A stretch of 49,418 nucleotides of DNA from an uncultured Collinsella sp. Lineage in GTDB: Bacteria; Actinomycetota; Coriobacteriia; Coriobacteriales; Coriobacteriaceae. The notes beneath the pieces were generated by a model that worked only from the letters and a program-made list of their open reading frames with translations, was not told the origin of the DNA and did not search any database. Below, in pieces: positions 1 through 6,981 of this stretch (position 1 is its first letter; each line of letters opens with the position of its first letter). The DNA lies in assembly GCA_900544995.1 (NCBI GenBank), contig UQXC01000008.1, positions 1 to 49,418 of the forward strand, in the 5' to 3' direction. Position numbers and translations under genes: made by a program.

Positions 1-10
1 CGACTCGCAT

Positions 11-49
11 AAAAAGCCTCCCATTTCTCATGTCCAAGAAATGGGAGGC
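11..49 (-). terminator. Rho-independent terminator, minus strand
   Basis: A perfect 13-bp stem (16-28 with 37-49) and 8-nt loop is followed, reading leftward, by five T residues (A at 11-15). It would end transcription on the minus strand, yet no minus-strand gene lies between here and the plus-strand gene at 387. It may close an untranslated leader or small RNA, or attenuate a gene beyond the left edge. Confidence 0.7.
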
Positions 50-228
50 AGTTCAGTGTGAGCTCGGGGCTCTTTGTGCCGCACATCTATGAGAGGGAAT
101 CGATGCGCACGGGCGCTACTCCATGTAGCCGCCCTGAATGGCGGAAACCTCGTCGTTCCCCGCCTGATGGGTGTGCTCAAGGCATCCGTTCCCCTCTTTA
201 TTGATGTTACGGGCAAAAAACGAGTAGC
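50..228. other. Unassigned intergenic stretch
   Basis: No convincing gene lies here. Short open frames lack ribosome binding sites and recognisable motifs. The minus strand would lead into the terminator at 11-49. It was inspected for T-box, SRP RNA and common riboswitch consensus motifs, and none was found. Confidence 0.5.
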
Positions 229-268
229 GGGCATCGCAACAACCGATTTCAACCGTTCACCTTACAAA

Positions 269-282
269 AGTGAACGTTCACC
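269..282. promoter_or_regulatory. LacI-family operator upstream of dhuD
   Basis: A perfect palindrome with core GTGAACGTTCAC and a central CG, as is usual for LacI-family sites. The same core occurs before the GPH transporter and uxaC. It is probably bound by the regulator encoded at 28808-29887. A related half-site, CCGTTCACC, lies at 254-262. Confidence 0.75.
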
Positions 283-323
283 TGTTTTTAGGAGAATACG
301 GGCGTTAATTCCTTCGCTTTCCC

Positions 324-329
324 TATACT
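324..329 (+). promoter_or_regulatory. Candidate -10 box for dhuD
   Basis: TATACT lies about 60 nt before the chosen start codon and between two operator-like sites. No good -35 hexamer is seen 17 nt upstream, so the call is tentative. Confidence 0.35.
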
Positions 330-358
330 GAGCTTGTATTAGAAGCAAGACTTATATA

Positions 359-370
359 GATGAACGTTTC
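359..370. promoter_or_regulatory. Degenerate operator near the dhuD ribosome binding site
   Basis: ATGAACGTTT resembles the pectin operator core and matches the degenerate proximal site in front of the GPH transporter (23413-23427). It lies just before the Shine-Dalgarno sequence, so a bound repressor would block transcription there. Confidence 0.45.
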
Positions 371-386
371 TTTTGAAAGGATCGCT

Positions 387-1196
387 ATGTCTGATCTTAT
401 GGACAGCTTCCGCTTGGATGGCAAGGTCGCGCTCGTGACCGGCGCCACCTATGGCATCGGCATGGCCATTGCCGAGGCACTCGGCGAGGCCGGCGCCAAG
501 ATTGCCTTTAACGCACGTCACGCCGACAAGGTCGCCGAGGCCGAGAAGCACTACCGCGAGCTGGGCTTTGAGGCTCATGGTTACGTGGCAGATGTCACCG
601 ACGAGGCCGTCGTCGCCGAGCTCATCGCCAAGATCGAGGCCGACTTTGGTACCACGCCCGACATCCTGGTCAACAACGCCGGCGTCATTCAGCGCACCCC
701 CATGCTCGACATGAGCGCCGAGGACTTCCGCCGCGTCGTCGATATCGACCTCAACGCACCGTTTATCGTCTCCAAGGCCTGTCTGCCCGGCATGATCGCC
801 AAGGGCCACGGCAAGATCATCAACATTTGCTCGATGATGAGCGAGCTGGGCCGCGAGACCATCGCCGGCTATGCCGCCGCCAAGGGCGGCCTGAAGATGC
901 TCACCAAGAACATCTGCTCCGAGTTTGGCGAGGCCAACATCCAGTGCAACGGCATTGGACCTGGCTATATCGCAACGCCGCAGACCGCGCCGCTGCGCGA
1001 GACGCAGCCCGACGGCAGCCGTCACCCGTTTGACCAGTTCATCATCGCCAAGACCCCGGCCGCCCGTTGGGGCACGCCCGAGGATCTGAAGGGCCCCGCC
1101 GTGTTCCTGGCTTCCGACGCCTCGAACTTCGTCAACGGCCACATCCTCTACGTCGACGGCGGCATTCTCGCCTATATCGGCAAACAGCCGCAGTAG
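387..1196 (+). CDS. dhuD: SDR-family dehydrogenase of uronate catabolism (DhuD/KduD type)
   Basis: A 269-residue short-chain dehydrogenase/reductase. It has the TGATYGIG nucleotide-binding motif (residues 18-25), an NNAG motif, a catalytic Ser in NICSMM and the Tyr162-x3-Lys166 pair. Proteins of this kind reduce 3-deoxy-D-glycero-2,5-hexodiulosonate to 2-keto-3-deoxygluconate (KDG), or act as gluconate 5-dehydrogenases. The next gene is an RpiB-fold isomerase of the DhuI type, and a pectin-type operator lies upstream, so the KDG-forming role is preferred. The start at 387 is chosen because GAAAGG lies 7 nt before it. An in-frame ATG at 360 has no ribosome binding site and overlaps an operator-like sequence. 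Probably co-transcribed with dhuI across a 128-nt gap that holds a dispersed hairpin repeat. Gluconate or sorbitol-type dehydrogenase activity remains possible. Confidence 0.8.
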   Translation: MSDLMDSFRLDGKVALVTGATYGIGMAIAEALGEAGAKIAFNARHADKVAEAEKHYRELGFEAHGYVADVTDEAVVAELIAKIEADFGTTPDILVNNAGVIQRTPMLDMSAEDFRRVVDIDLNAPFIVSKACLPGMIAKGHGKIINICSMMSELGRETIAGYAAAKGGLKMLTKNICSEFGEANIQCNGIGPGYIATPQTAPLRETQPDGSRHPFDQFIIAKTPAARWGTPEDLKGPAVFLASDASNFVNGHILYVDGGILAYIGKQPQ

Positions 1197-1233
1197 GCTG
1201 CCCACATTGGGTTTCACCCACTTGTTTTACTTT

Positions 1234-1300
1234 AAGTTGCGGTGAAATAGGGATTGATTTTAGCTTCTACCAGGCAAAACAGTCCGTATTTCACCGCAAG
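1234..1300. repeat. Dispersed hairpin repeat, copy 1
   Basis: Arms reading AAGTTGCGGTGAAATA and, as its complement, TATTTCACCGCAA enclose about 35 nt. The right half (from GGCAAAACAGTCCG) matches copies 2 (4172-4239) and 3 (12587-12652) closely; the left half has diverged. This copy sits inside the dhuD-dhuI operon and ends about 8 nt before the dhuI Shine-Dalgarno sequence, so it could affect dhuI expression. Confidence 0.75.
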
Positions 1301-1324
1301 TTAGAAATAGGAAGGTATTTCGCA

Positions 1325-1966
1325 ATGAAGATCGCTCTGATCAACGAGAACTCTCAGAACTCCAAGAACCCTATGATCGAGGCTGCCCTTAAGAAGGTTG
1401 TCGAGCCCATGGGCCACACCGTCTTTAACTACGGCATGTACGCCGACGCCGACTCCAAGCCTCTCACCTACGTGCAGAACGGCATTCTTGCCGCCGTGCT
1501 GCTGAACTCCGGTGCTGCTGACTACGTCGTGACCGGCTGCGGCACCGGCGAGGGCGCCATGCTCGCCTGCAACTCCTTCCCCGGCGTGCTGTGCGGCCAC
1601 GTTGCCGACCCGCTCGACGCCTACACCTTTGCCCAGGTCAACGACGGCAACGCCGTCGCCATGCCCTTCGCTCTTAAGAACGGCTGGGGCCAGGAGCTCA
1701 ACCTTGAGTACACCTTCGAGAAGCTCTTTGGCTTTGGTTCGGGCAACGGCTACCCCGCCGAGCGTGTTGAGCCCGAGCAGCGCAACAAGAAGATTCTCGA
1801 TGGCGTGCGCGCTGTGACCATGCGTCCGCTCGTCGACGTCCTGGGCGAGATCGATCAGGACCTGGTGAAGGGCGCACTTGCCGGCGAGCACTTCCAGGAG
1901 TACTTCTTTGCCAACGCCACCGACGAGGCCATCATCGCCAAGGTCAAGGAGATCTTGGGCCTGTAA
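1325..1966 (+). CDS. dhuI: RpiB/LacAB-fold uronate isomerase (DhuI type)
   Basis: A 213-residue protein of the RpiB/LacA/LacB sugar isomerase fold. Its N-terminus MKIALINENSQ and its GCGTGEG segment (GxGxG plus GA) are typical of the DhuI branch. That branch converts 4-deoxy-L-threo-5-hexosulose uronate (from unsaturated glucuronyl or galacturonyl ends) to 3-deoxy-D-glycero-2,5-hexodiulosonate. DhuI is an analogue, not a homologue, of the cupin KduI. AGGAAGG lies about 9 nt before the ATG. Its partner is the reductase upstream, and GH105 at 14897-16135 would supply its substrate. The assignment rests on length, N-terminus and context. Ribose-5-phosphate isomerase is the generic alternative and is less likely here. 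Confidence 0.75.
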   Translation: MKIALINENSQNSKNPMIEAALKKVVEPMGHTVFNYGMYADADSKPLTYVQNGILAAVLLNSGAADYVVTGCGTGEGAMLACNSFPGVLCGHVADPLDAYTFAQVNDGNAVAMPFALKNGWGQELNLEYTFEKLFGFGSGNGYPAERVEPEQRNKKILDGVRAVTMRPLVDVLGEIDQDLVKGALAGEHFQEYFFANATDEAIIAKVKEILGL

Positions 1967-2010
1967 TAAGGCCCACGGGGCGCACCGACCCCCAACAAAC
2001 CGCCAAGCAA

Positions 2011-2049
2011 AAGGCGCCGCGACAATCCATGTGTCGCGGCGCCTTTTTT
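2011..2049 (+). terminator. Terminator of the dhuD-dhuI operon
   Basis: A perfect 14-bp stem (2011-2024 with 2032-2045) is followed by a run of T to 2049. It lies 45 nt after the dhuI stop. Confidence 0.9.
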
Positions 2050-2104
2050 GATTGGCTATCGCTTGAGCCACTGCAAGGCGGCCGCTCCCCTATTTGCCAA
2101 AAGC

Positions 2105-4054
2105 TTACATCTCGCAGGCGACCTTGTAGCCGTCGCCGATGGCATCGCGGATGTTACCGCACTTGTTGGCATCGCCCAGCACGTGAGCGGCAACGCCAGC
2201 AGCGGCGAGGTCATCAGCCAGCTTGGTATTGGGACGATAGCCCATGGCAAGCACCAGCGTATCGGCACCGGTGATGGTGTGGACCTCGCCGTCCTTCTCG
2301 TAACTGATGGTGTCCTCGGTGATCTCGGTCACCTTGGCCTCGGTCAGCACGTGGACGCCCTTTGAGAGCATGCGCGTAATAAGCACCGCGCGGCCGGCGC
2401 CGCCCTCGTTGGCGGCGAGCGTCTTGGTCATCTCGATGACGGTGACATCGCGATTGGCCGGCGACAGGTCGTTGACCAGCGGAGCCAGGTAGTCGGCCGT
2501 CTCGCAGCCGACGGTGCCGCCGCCCACGATGACGATCTTCTTGCCCGGGAAGGCGTGGCCGCCCAGCAGGTCGTCAGCAGTCATAACCTGCTTAAAGCCC
2601 TGCATAAAGGCCGGAGCGATGGGCTCGGCGCCATAAGCTAGGACGACCTCGTAGCCGGCGTAGTCACGCTGAATGTCCTCGGCAGTAAGCTCGGTGCCAA
2701 ATACGCACTTCACGCCCGCCTCAGCAAGACGGCGATACTGGTACTTGATCACGCGCGTAAGCTCCTGCTTTGCCGGCGGAACGGCAGCGATGCGCATCTC
2801 GCCACCCGGCTCGTCCTGCTTATCCACGAGTACCACGTTGTGGCCGCGTTTAGCGGCAATGTAGGCCGCCTCCATGCCCGCAGGACCAGCGCCCACAACC
2901 AGCACGTTCTTTGCCTCGGCGGCAGGCTCGTAGCCGGCCTCGTCGCGCTCAACATCGGGGTTGACGGTGCAGGAGATGCGCTTGCCGAACATAATGCCGT
3001 TCAGGCAGCGCAGGCAGCCAATGCAGGGGCGAATATCGTCGGCATTACCAGATGCGGCCTTGTTGCAGAACTCGGCATCGCACAGGTTGGCGCGGCCCAT
3101 CATGCAGATGTCGGCGGCGCCGTCCTCAATCAGCTCCTCGGCAATCCAGGCCTCGTTGATGCGGCCGACCGTGGCGACGGGAATGTTGACGTGCTTCTTA
3201 ATCTCGCGCGAGCAGGCGGCATGCGAGGCCTGCTGCGTACCGGCGGCGGGAATCGCGGAGCCGCGCTTGATGGTGGTACCGCCCGACACGTGAATCATGT
3301 CGACGCCGGCCTTCTCCAGACGGCGCGAGACATAAATCATGTCATTGAGGGTCAGGCCGCCATCGGTGTACTCATCGCCCGAGATGCGGACGTCGATGAT
3401 AAAGTCCTTGCCGCAGCGCTCGCGAATCTCGGCGATGACCTCGAGCAAGAAGCGCATACGAGCGTCGAGCGAGCCGCCGTACTCATCGGTACGCTTGTTA
3501 TAGAGCGGGGTCAAAAAGCCGCCGAGCATGCCGTGGGCGTGTGCCGCATGGACCTCGACGCCATCGACACCGGCCTTCTGCATACGCACGGCAGCGTCGC
3601 CAAACTGATGCGTGAGCTCGTGAATCTCATCGACCGTGATAGGACGCGGTGCCTCGCGGGCATAGGACGGGCCCACAAAGGACGGAGCGATCAGGCGCGG
3701 CGTGCCCGGAATGTTAAAGGCCATGTAGGCGGGATGGAAGAGCTGCGGCATGATCTTGCAGCCATACTCGTGGACGGCCGCGGCGAGCTTTTCCCAGCCG
3801 GGGATAAACGTGTCGTCGTAGCAGCACATGTCACCCGGCAGATAGGTATAGGTGGGCTCGACCGTCACGACCTCGGTAATGATGAGGCCCACGCCGCCCT
3901 TGGCGCGGGCACGGTAATGATCGACCAAGTCGTCGGTCACATAGCCATGATCGGCCAGGTTCGTGGACACCGGCGGCATAAAGACGCGGTTCTTGACCTC
4001 GGTCGTACCGACCTTGATCGGGCTAAAGAGCATCGGGTAGGCGGATGACTCCAT
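2105..4054 (-). CDS. Fe-S flavin oxidoreductase of the old yellow enzyme / 2,4-dienoyl-CoA reductase family
   Basis: A 649-residue protein with the layout of FadH, enoate reductases and BaiCD/BaiH. An N-terminal FMN TIM barrel (about 1-340) carries HAAHAHGMLGGFLTPLYN. A C-x2-C-x2-C-x11-C cluster near residues 340-365 would hold a 4Fe-4S centre. A C-terminal FAD/NAD(P) domain contains VVGAGPAGMEAA and IVGGGTVGCETA. Family members reduce activated C=C bonds using NAD(P)H. The substrate cannot be read from the sequence. The start at 4054 has AAAGGA about 8 nt upstream; longer GTG-initiated versions lack this. It is transcribed alone, convergent with dhuI, and nothing shows it belongs to uronate metabolism. 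Gut relatives act on bile acids, fatty acids or phenolic acids. Confidence 0.85.
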   Translation of the reverse strand: MESSAYPMLFSPIKVGTTEVKNRVFMPPVSTNLADHGYVTDDLVDHYRARAKGGVGLIITEVVTVEPTYTYLPGDMCCYDDTFIPGWEKLAAAVHEYGCKIMPQLFHPAYMAFNIPGTPRLIAPSFVGPSYAREAPRPITVDEIHELTHQFGDAAVRMQKAGVDGVEVHAAHAHGMLGGFLTPLYNKRTDEYGGSLDARMRFLLEVIAEIRERCGKDFIIDVRISGDEYTDGGLTLNDMIYVSRRLEKAGVDMIHVSGGTTIKRGSAIPAAGTQQASHAACSREIKKHVNIPVATVGRINEAWIAEELIEDGAADICMMGRANLCDAEFCNKAASGNADDIRPCIGCLRCLNGIMFGKRISCTVNPDVERDEAGYEPAAEAKNVLVVGAGPAGMEAAYIAAKRGHNVVLVDKQDEPGGEMRIAAVPPAKQELTRVIKYQYRRLAEAGVKCVFGTELTAEDIQRDYAGYEVVLAYGAEPIAPAFMQGFKQVMTADDLLGGHAFPGKKIVIVGGGTVGCETADYLAPLVNDLSPANRDVTVIEMTKTLAANEGGAGRAVLITRMLSKGVHVLTEAKVTEITEDTISYEKDGEVHTITGADTLVLAMGYRPNTKLADDLAAAGVAAHVLGDANKCGNIRDAIGDGYKVACEM

Positions 4055-4171
4055 ACAGGGTTCCTTTCGTTTGAGCCGCTCGGCGGCAGTTGCTAACGTA
4101 CCTATCGTATCAGCAACCGCCGCGTCCGTACCCGCTCGCACTCCCCACCTTCAATCCCGACCCTCACAAAA

Positions 4172-4239
4172 AAGTTGCGGTGGAATACGGAGTAGGTGAG
4201 GCTTTTGACAGCCAAGACAGTCCGTATTTCACCGCAACT
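4172..4239. repeat. Dispersed hairpin repeat, copy 2
   Basis: An imperfect palindrome of about 19-bp arms (AGTTGCGGTGGAATACGGA against its complement) around a loop with TTTGACAGCCAA. It is nearly identical to copy 3. Read on the minus strand the stem is followed by CTTTTTTGTG, so it could also terminate the kdpFABC operon, which stops 64 nt upstream at 4303. Confidence 0.85.
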
Positions 4240-4302
4240 GATGGGTGGGGTGGAATTGAGGGCTCAGATAGCCAGTCATGCCCTCATCCGCCACTCCCTC
4301 AC

Positions 4303-4893
4303 CTACAGCGCGCCGTCCAGCATAAGGTTCACCTTGAGCACGTTGACCGTGGGCTCGCCGAACACGCCCAGGAATCGGCCCTTGGTGCACGCGGCGATGA
4401 TGTCGCGCACCTCGTCCTCACTTTTGCCCGTGGCCTTGGCAAGGCGCGGGACCTGGTACTCAGCGGCATCCGGAGAGATCTCCGGGTCGAGGCCGGACCC
4501 CGAGCACGTCACCAGGTCGACGGGCACAGCGTCCATATCGGCATCGGGGTTGGCGGCGCGAATCTTCTCGACGCGCGCGTTCACAAGCTGCCGGTACTCC
4601 TCACTCGCCGGGGACAGGTTGGACGGAGCGCCGTAGGCCATGAGCCCGCCGTCTTCGCCTTCGACAATTGACACGTTCTGGATGCGGCCCCACATGTGGT
4701 CCTCATCCTCGAAGTTCTGGCCGATGAGCTCGGAGCCCACGATCTTGTCGTCGACCTTGATGAGCGAACCATTCGCCTGATACGGGAACGCAACCTGGGC
4801 GATGCCGGTCACCACGAGTGTGTATCCCAGGCCGCAGACGATGGTAAACAGCGCGAACACGCCGAGTGCGCGCGATGCGATACCTTTGAACAT
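4303..4893 (-). CDS. kdpC: K+-transporting ATPase subunit C
   Basis: A 196-residue single-pass membrane protein. One N-terminal hydrophobic helix (about 8-33) precedes a soluble domain with GSELIGQNFEDEDHMWGR, SNLSPAS and VPVDLVTCSGSGLDPEISPDAA, all standard KdpC motifs. KdpC stabilises and activates the KdpFABC pump at the membrane. GGAGG lies 5 nt before the ATG. It is the last gene of kdpFABC, 12 nt after kdpB. A dispersed hairpin repeat lies downstream and may be the operon terminator. Confidence 0.97.
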   Translation of the reverse strand: MFKGIASRALGVFALFTIVCGLGYTLVVTGIAQVAFPYQANGSLIKVDDKIVGSELIGQNFEDEDHMWGRIQNVSIVEGEDGGLMAYGAPSNLSPASEEYRQLVNARVEKIRAANPDADMDAVPVDLVTCSGSGLDPEISPDAAEYQVPRLAKATGKSEDEVRDIIAACTKGRFLGVFGEPTVNVLKVNLMLDGAL

Positions 4894-4905
4894 ACATACC
4901 TCCGT

Positions 4906-6966
4906 CTACATCATGCCAATGCCGAACAAGGCCAGCAGCATGTCGATAATCTTGATGAATACGAACGGCGCCACGATACCGCCCAGACCCCACACCAGCA
5001 GGTTGTGGGTCAGCAGCTGGCCGGACGAAAGCTCGCGGTACTTCACGCCTTTCAGGGCGGCAGGAATCAGCGCGACGATGACCAGCGCGTTGTAGATAAT
5101 GGCGGACAGCACGGCAGTCAACGGGCTGGTGAGCCCCAGGATGTTGAGGGCGTCCAACCCGGGGTAGATCGGCGAGAATAGCGCCGGGATGATGGCGAAA
5201 TACTTGGCGACGTCGTTGGCGACCGAGAAGGTCGTGAGCGAGCCGCGGGTCATGAGCAGTTGCTTGCCGATACGCACGATATCGATGAGCTTGGTGGGGC
5301 TGGAGTCGAGGTCGACCATGTTGCCGGCCTCCTTGGCAGCCTGGGTTCCCGTGTTCATGGCCACGGCGACATCTGCCTGCGCCAGTGCCGGCGCGTCGTT
5401 GGTGCCGTCGCCGGTCATCGCGACCAGATGGCCCTCATGCTGGAACGCGCGGATCTTATCGAGCTTGCCCTCGGGCGTCGCTTCGGCCAGGAAGTCATCC
5501 ACACCGGCCTCGGCGGCGATGGCGGCGGCCGTCAGCGGATTATCGCCCGTCACCATTATGGTCTTGATACCCATGCGGCGCAGATCGGCGAACTTTTCCT
5601 TCACGCCGGACTTGATGATGTCCTTAAGGTAGACGACACCCAGCACACGTCGGTCCTTTGCCACGACCAACGGGGTGCCGCCCACCTTCGCAATGCGTTC
5701 GACGGCCTCGTCGCACTCCTTCGAGAACACTCCCCCGGCAGCCTCCACATAAGCGCGAACGGAATCGGCCGCACCCTTGCGAATCTCGCTGTCGGCGTAG
5801 TTCACACCGGACATGCGGGTCGCCGCGGTGAAGGGGATGAACTCCATGCCCTTATCCTCGAGTGTGCGGCCGCGCAGCCCAAACTGCTCCTTGGCGAGCA
5901 CGACGATAGAGCGGCCCTCAGGGGTCTCATCCGCCAGAGAGGACAGCTGCGCGGCATCGGCCAGCTCCGCGGGATCGACGCCGTCGACCGGAATGAACTC
6001 AGCGGCCTGGCGGTTGCCCAAGGTGATGGTACCGGTCTTATCGAGCATGAGGATGTCGACGTCGCCGGCGGCCTCGATGGCGCGGCCGGACATGGCCAGT
6101 ACGTTGGCCTCGTTCAGTCGGCTCATGCCGGCGATGCCAATGGCGGACAGCAGCGCACCAATGGTGGTGGGCGCCAGACAGACGAGCAAGGCAACGAGCG
6201 TGGTCACAGCGGTGGGGTTCGCCATACCGTTGAGCCCTGCAGAGAAACTCGAGTAGCAGTACAGTGCGAGCGTCACGAGGATGAAGATGACGGACAGAGC
6301 AACCAGAAAGATCTCGAGCGCGACCTCGTTGGGGGTCTTCTTGCGGGCGGCGCCCTCGACCATGGCGATCATCTTATCCAGGAAGCTCTGGCCAGGCTCG
6401 CTGGTGATTTTCACCACAATCCAATCGGAAAGCACGGTGGTGCCGCCAGTGACGGCAGAACGGTCGCCGCCAGCCTCGCGAACCACGGGTGCAGACTCGC
6501 CGGTGATGGCCGACTCATCAACCGAGGCGGCACCCTCGATGACATCGCCGTCTCCCGGAATCTGCTCGCCGGCGCGCACGACCACCAGATCCCCGCGCGA
6601 GAGCTCGGTACCGGGAACGACCGCGAAGCGGTCCTTATCCTCGACGGACTCGATGCGATGGGCCTCGACGTCCTTTTTCGCCGCGCGCAGGGAGTCTGCC
6701 TGCGCCTTACCGCGGCCCTCGGCAAGTGCCTCGGCAAAATTTGAAAAGAGGTCGGTCAGCCAGAGAATGACGGCAATGGCGATCACATAGTACGTGGGGA
6801 CGTCGGCGTCCTGTACCCCAAAAATAGAGGCGATGGCCAGAATGGAGGTCATGGCGGCCGACAACCACACCAGGAACATGACCGGGTTTTGGACCTGGAC
6901 ACGGGGGTCAAGCTTGGCAAATGAATCGCGCACCGCGCGGCTCATCATGTCTTTTTGCATAGCCAT
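4906..6966 (-). CDS. kdpB: K+-transporting ATPase subunit B (P-type ATPase)
   Basis: A 686-residue P-type ATPase, full length for KdpB. It carries the actuator loop TGES (155-158), whose Ser is the known inhibitory phosphorylation site in E. coli KdpB. The phosphorylation motif DKTGT has its catalytic Asp at 309. MVTGDNPLTAAAIA and MTGDGTNDAPALAQADVAVAM of the P domain are also present. It hydrolyses ATP to drive K+ through KdpA. AAAGGAG lies 10 nt before the ATG. It is the third gene of kdpFABC, 15 nt after kdpA. Confidence 0.98.
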   Translation of the reverse strand: MAMQKDMMSRAVRDSFAKLDPRVQVQNPVMFLVWLSAAMTSILAIASIFGVQDADVPTYYVIAIAVILWLTDLFSNFAEALAEGRGKAQADSLRAAKKDVEAHRIESVEDKDRFAVVPGTELSRGDLVVVRAGEQIPGDGDVIEGAASVDESAITGESAPVVREAGGDRSAVTGGTTVLSDWIVVKITSEPGQSFLDKMIAMVEGAARKKTPNEVALEIFLVALSVIFILVTLALYCYSSFSAGLNGMANPTAVTTLVALLVCLAPTTIGALLSAIGIAGMSRLNEANVLAMSGRAIEAAGDVDILMLDKTGTITLGNRQAAEFIPVDGVDPAELADAAQLSSLADETPEGRSIVVLAKEQFGLRGRTLEDKGMEFIPFTAATRMSGVNYADSEIRKGAADSVRAYVEAAGGVFSKECDEAVERIAKVGGTPLVVAKDRRVLGVVYLKDIIKSGVKEKFADLRRMGIKTIMVTGDNPLTAAAIAAEAGVDDFLAEATPEGKLDKIRAFQHEGHLVAMTGDGTNDAPALAQADVAVAMNTGTQAAKEAGNMVDLDSSPTKLIDIVRIGKQLLMTRGSLTTFSVANDVAKYFAIIPALFSPIYPGLDALNILGLTSPLTAVLSAIIYNALVIVALIPAALKGVKYRELSSGQLLTHNLLVWGLGGIVAPFVFIKIIDMLLALFGIGMM

Positions 6967-6981
6967 AAATCTGCGACTCCT

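Noticed and set aside
50..250. Possible T-box or other riboswitch on the minus strand ahead of the terminator
   Set aside because: The T-box core AGGGTGGNACCGCG and other common riboswitch motifs were not found; only weak resemblance such as AGGGCGG.
60..330. Short open frames of 70-85 codons on both strands before dhuD
   Set aside because: No Shine-Dalgarno sequence, no motif, and they overlap operator and promoter sequence.
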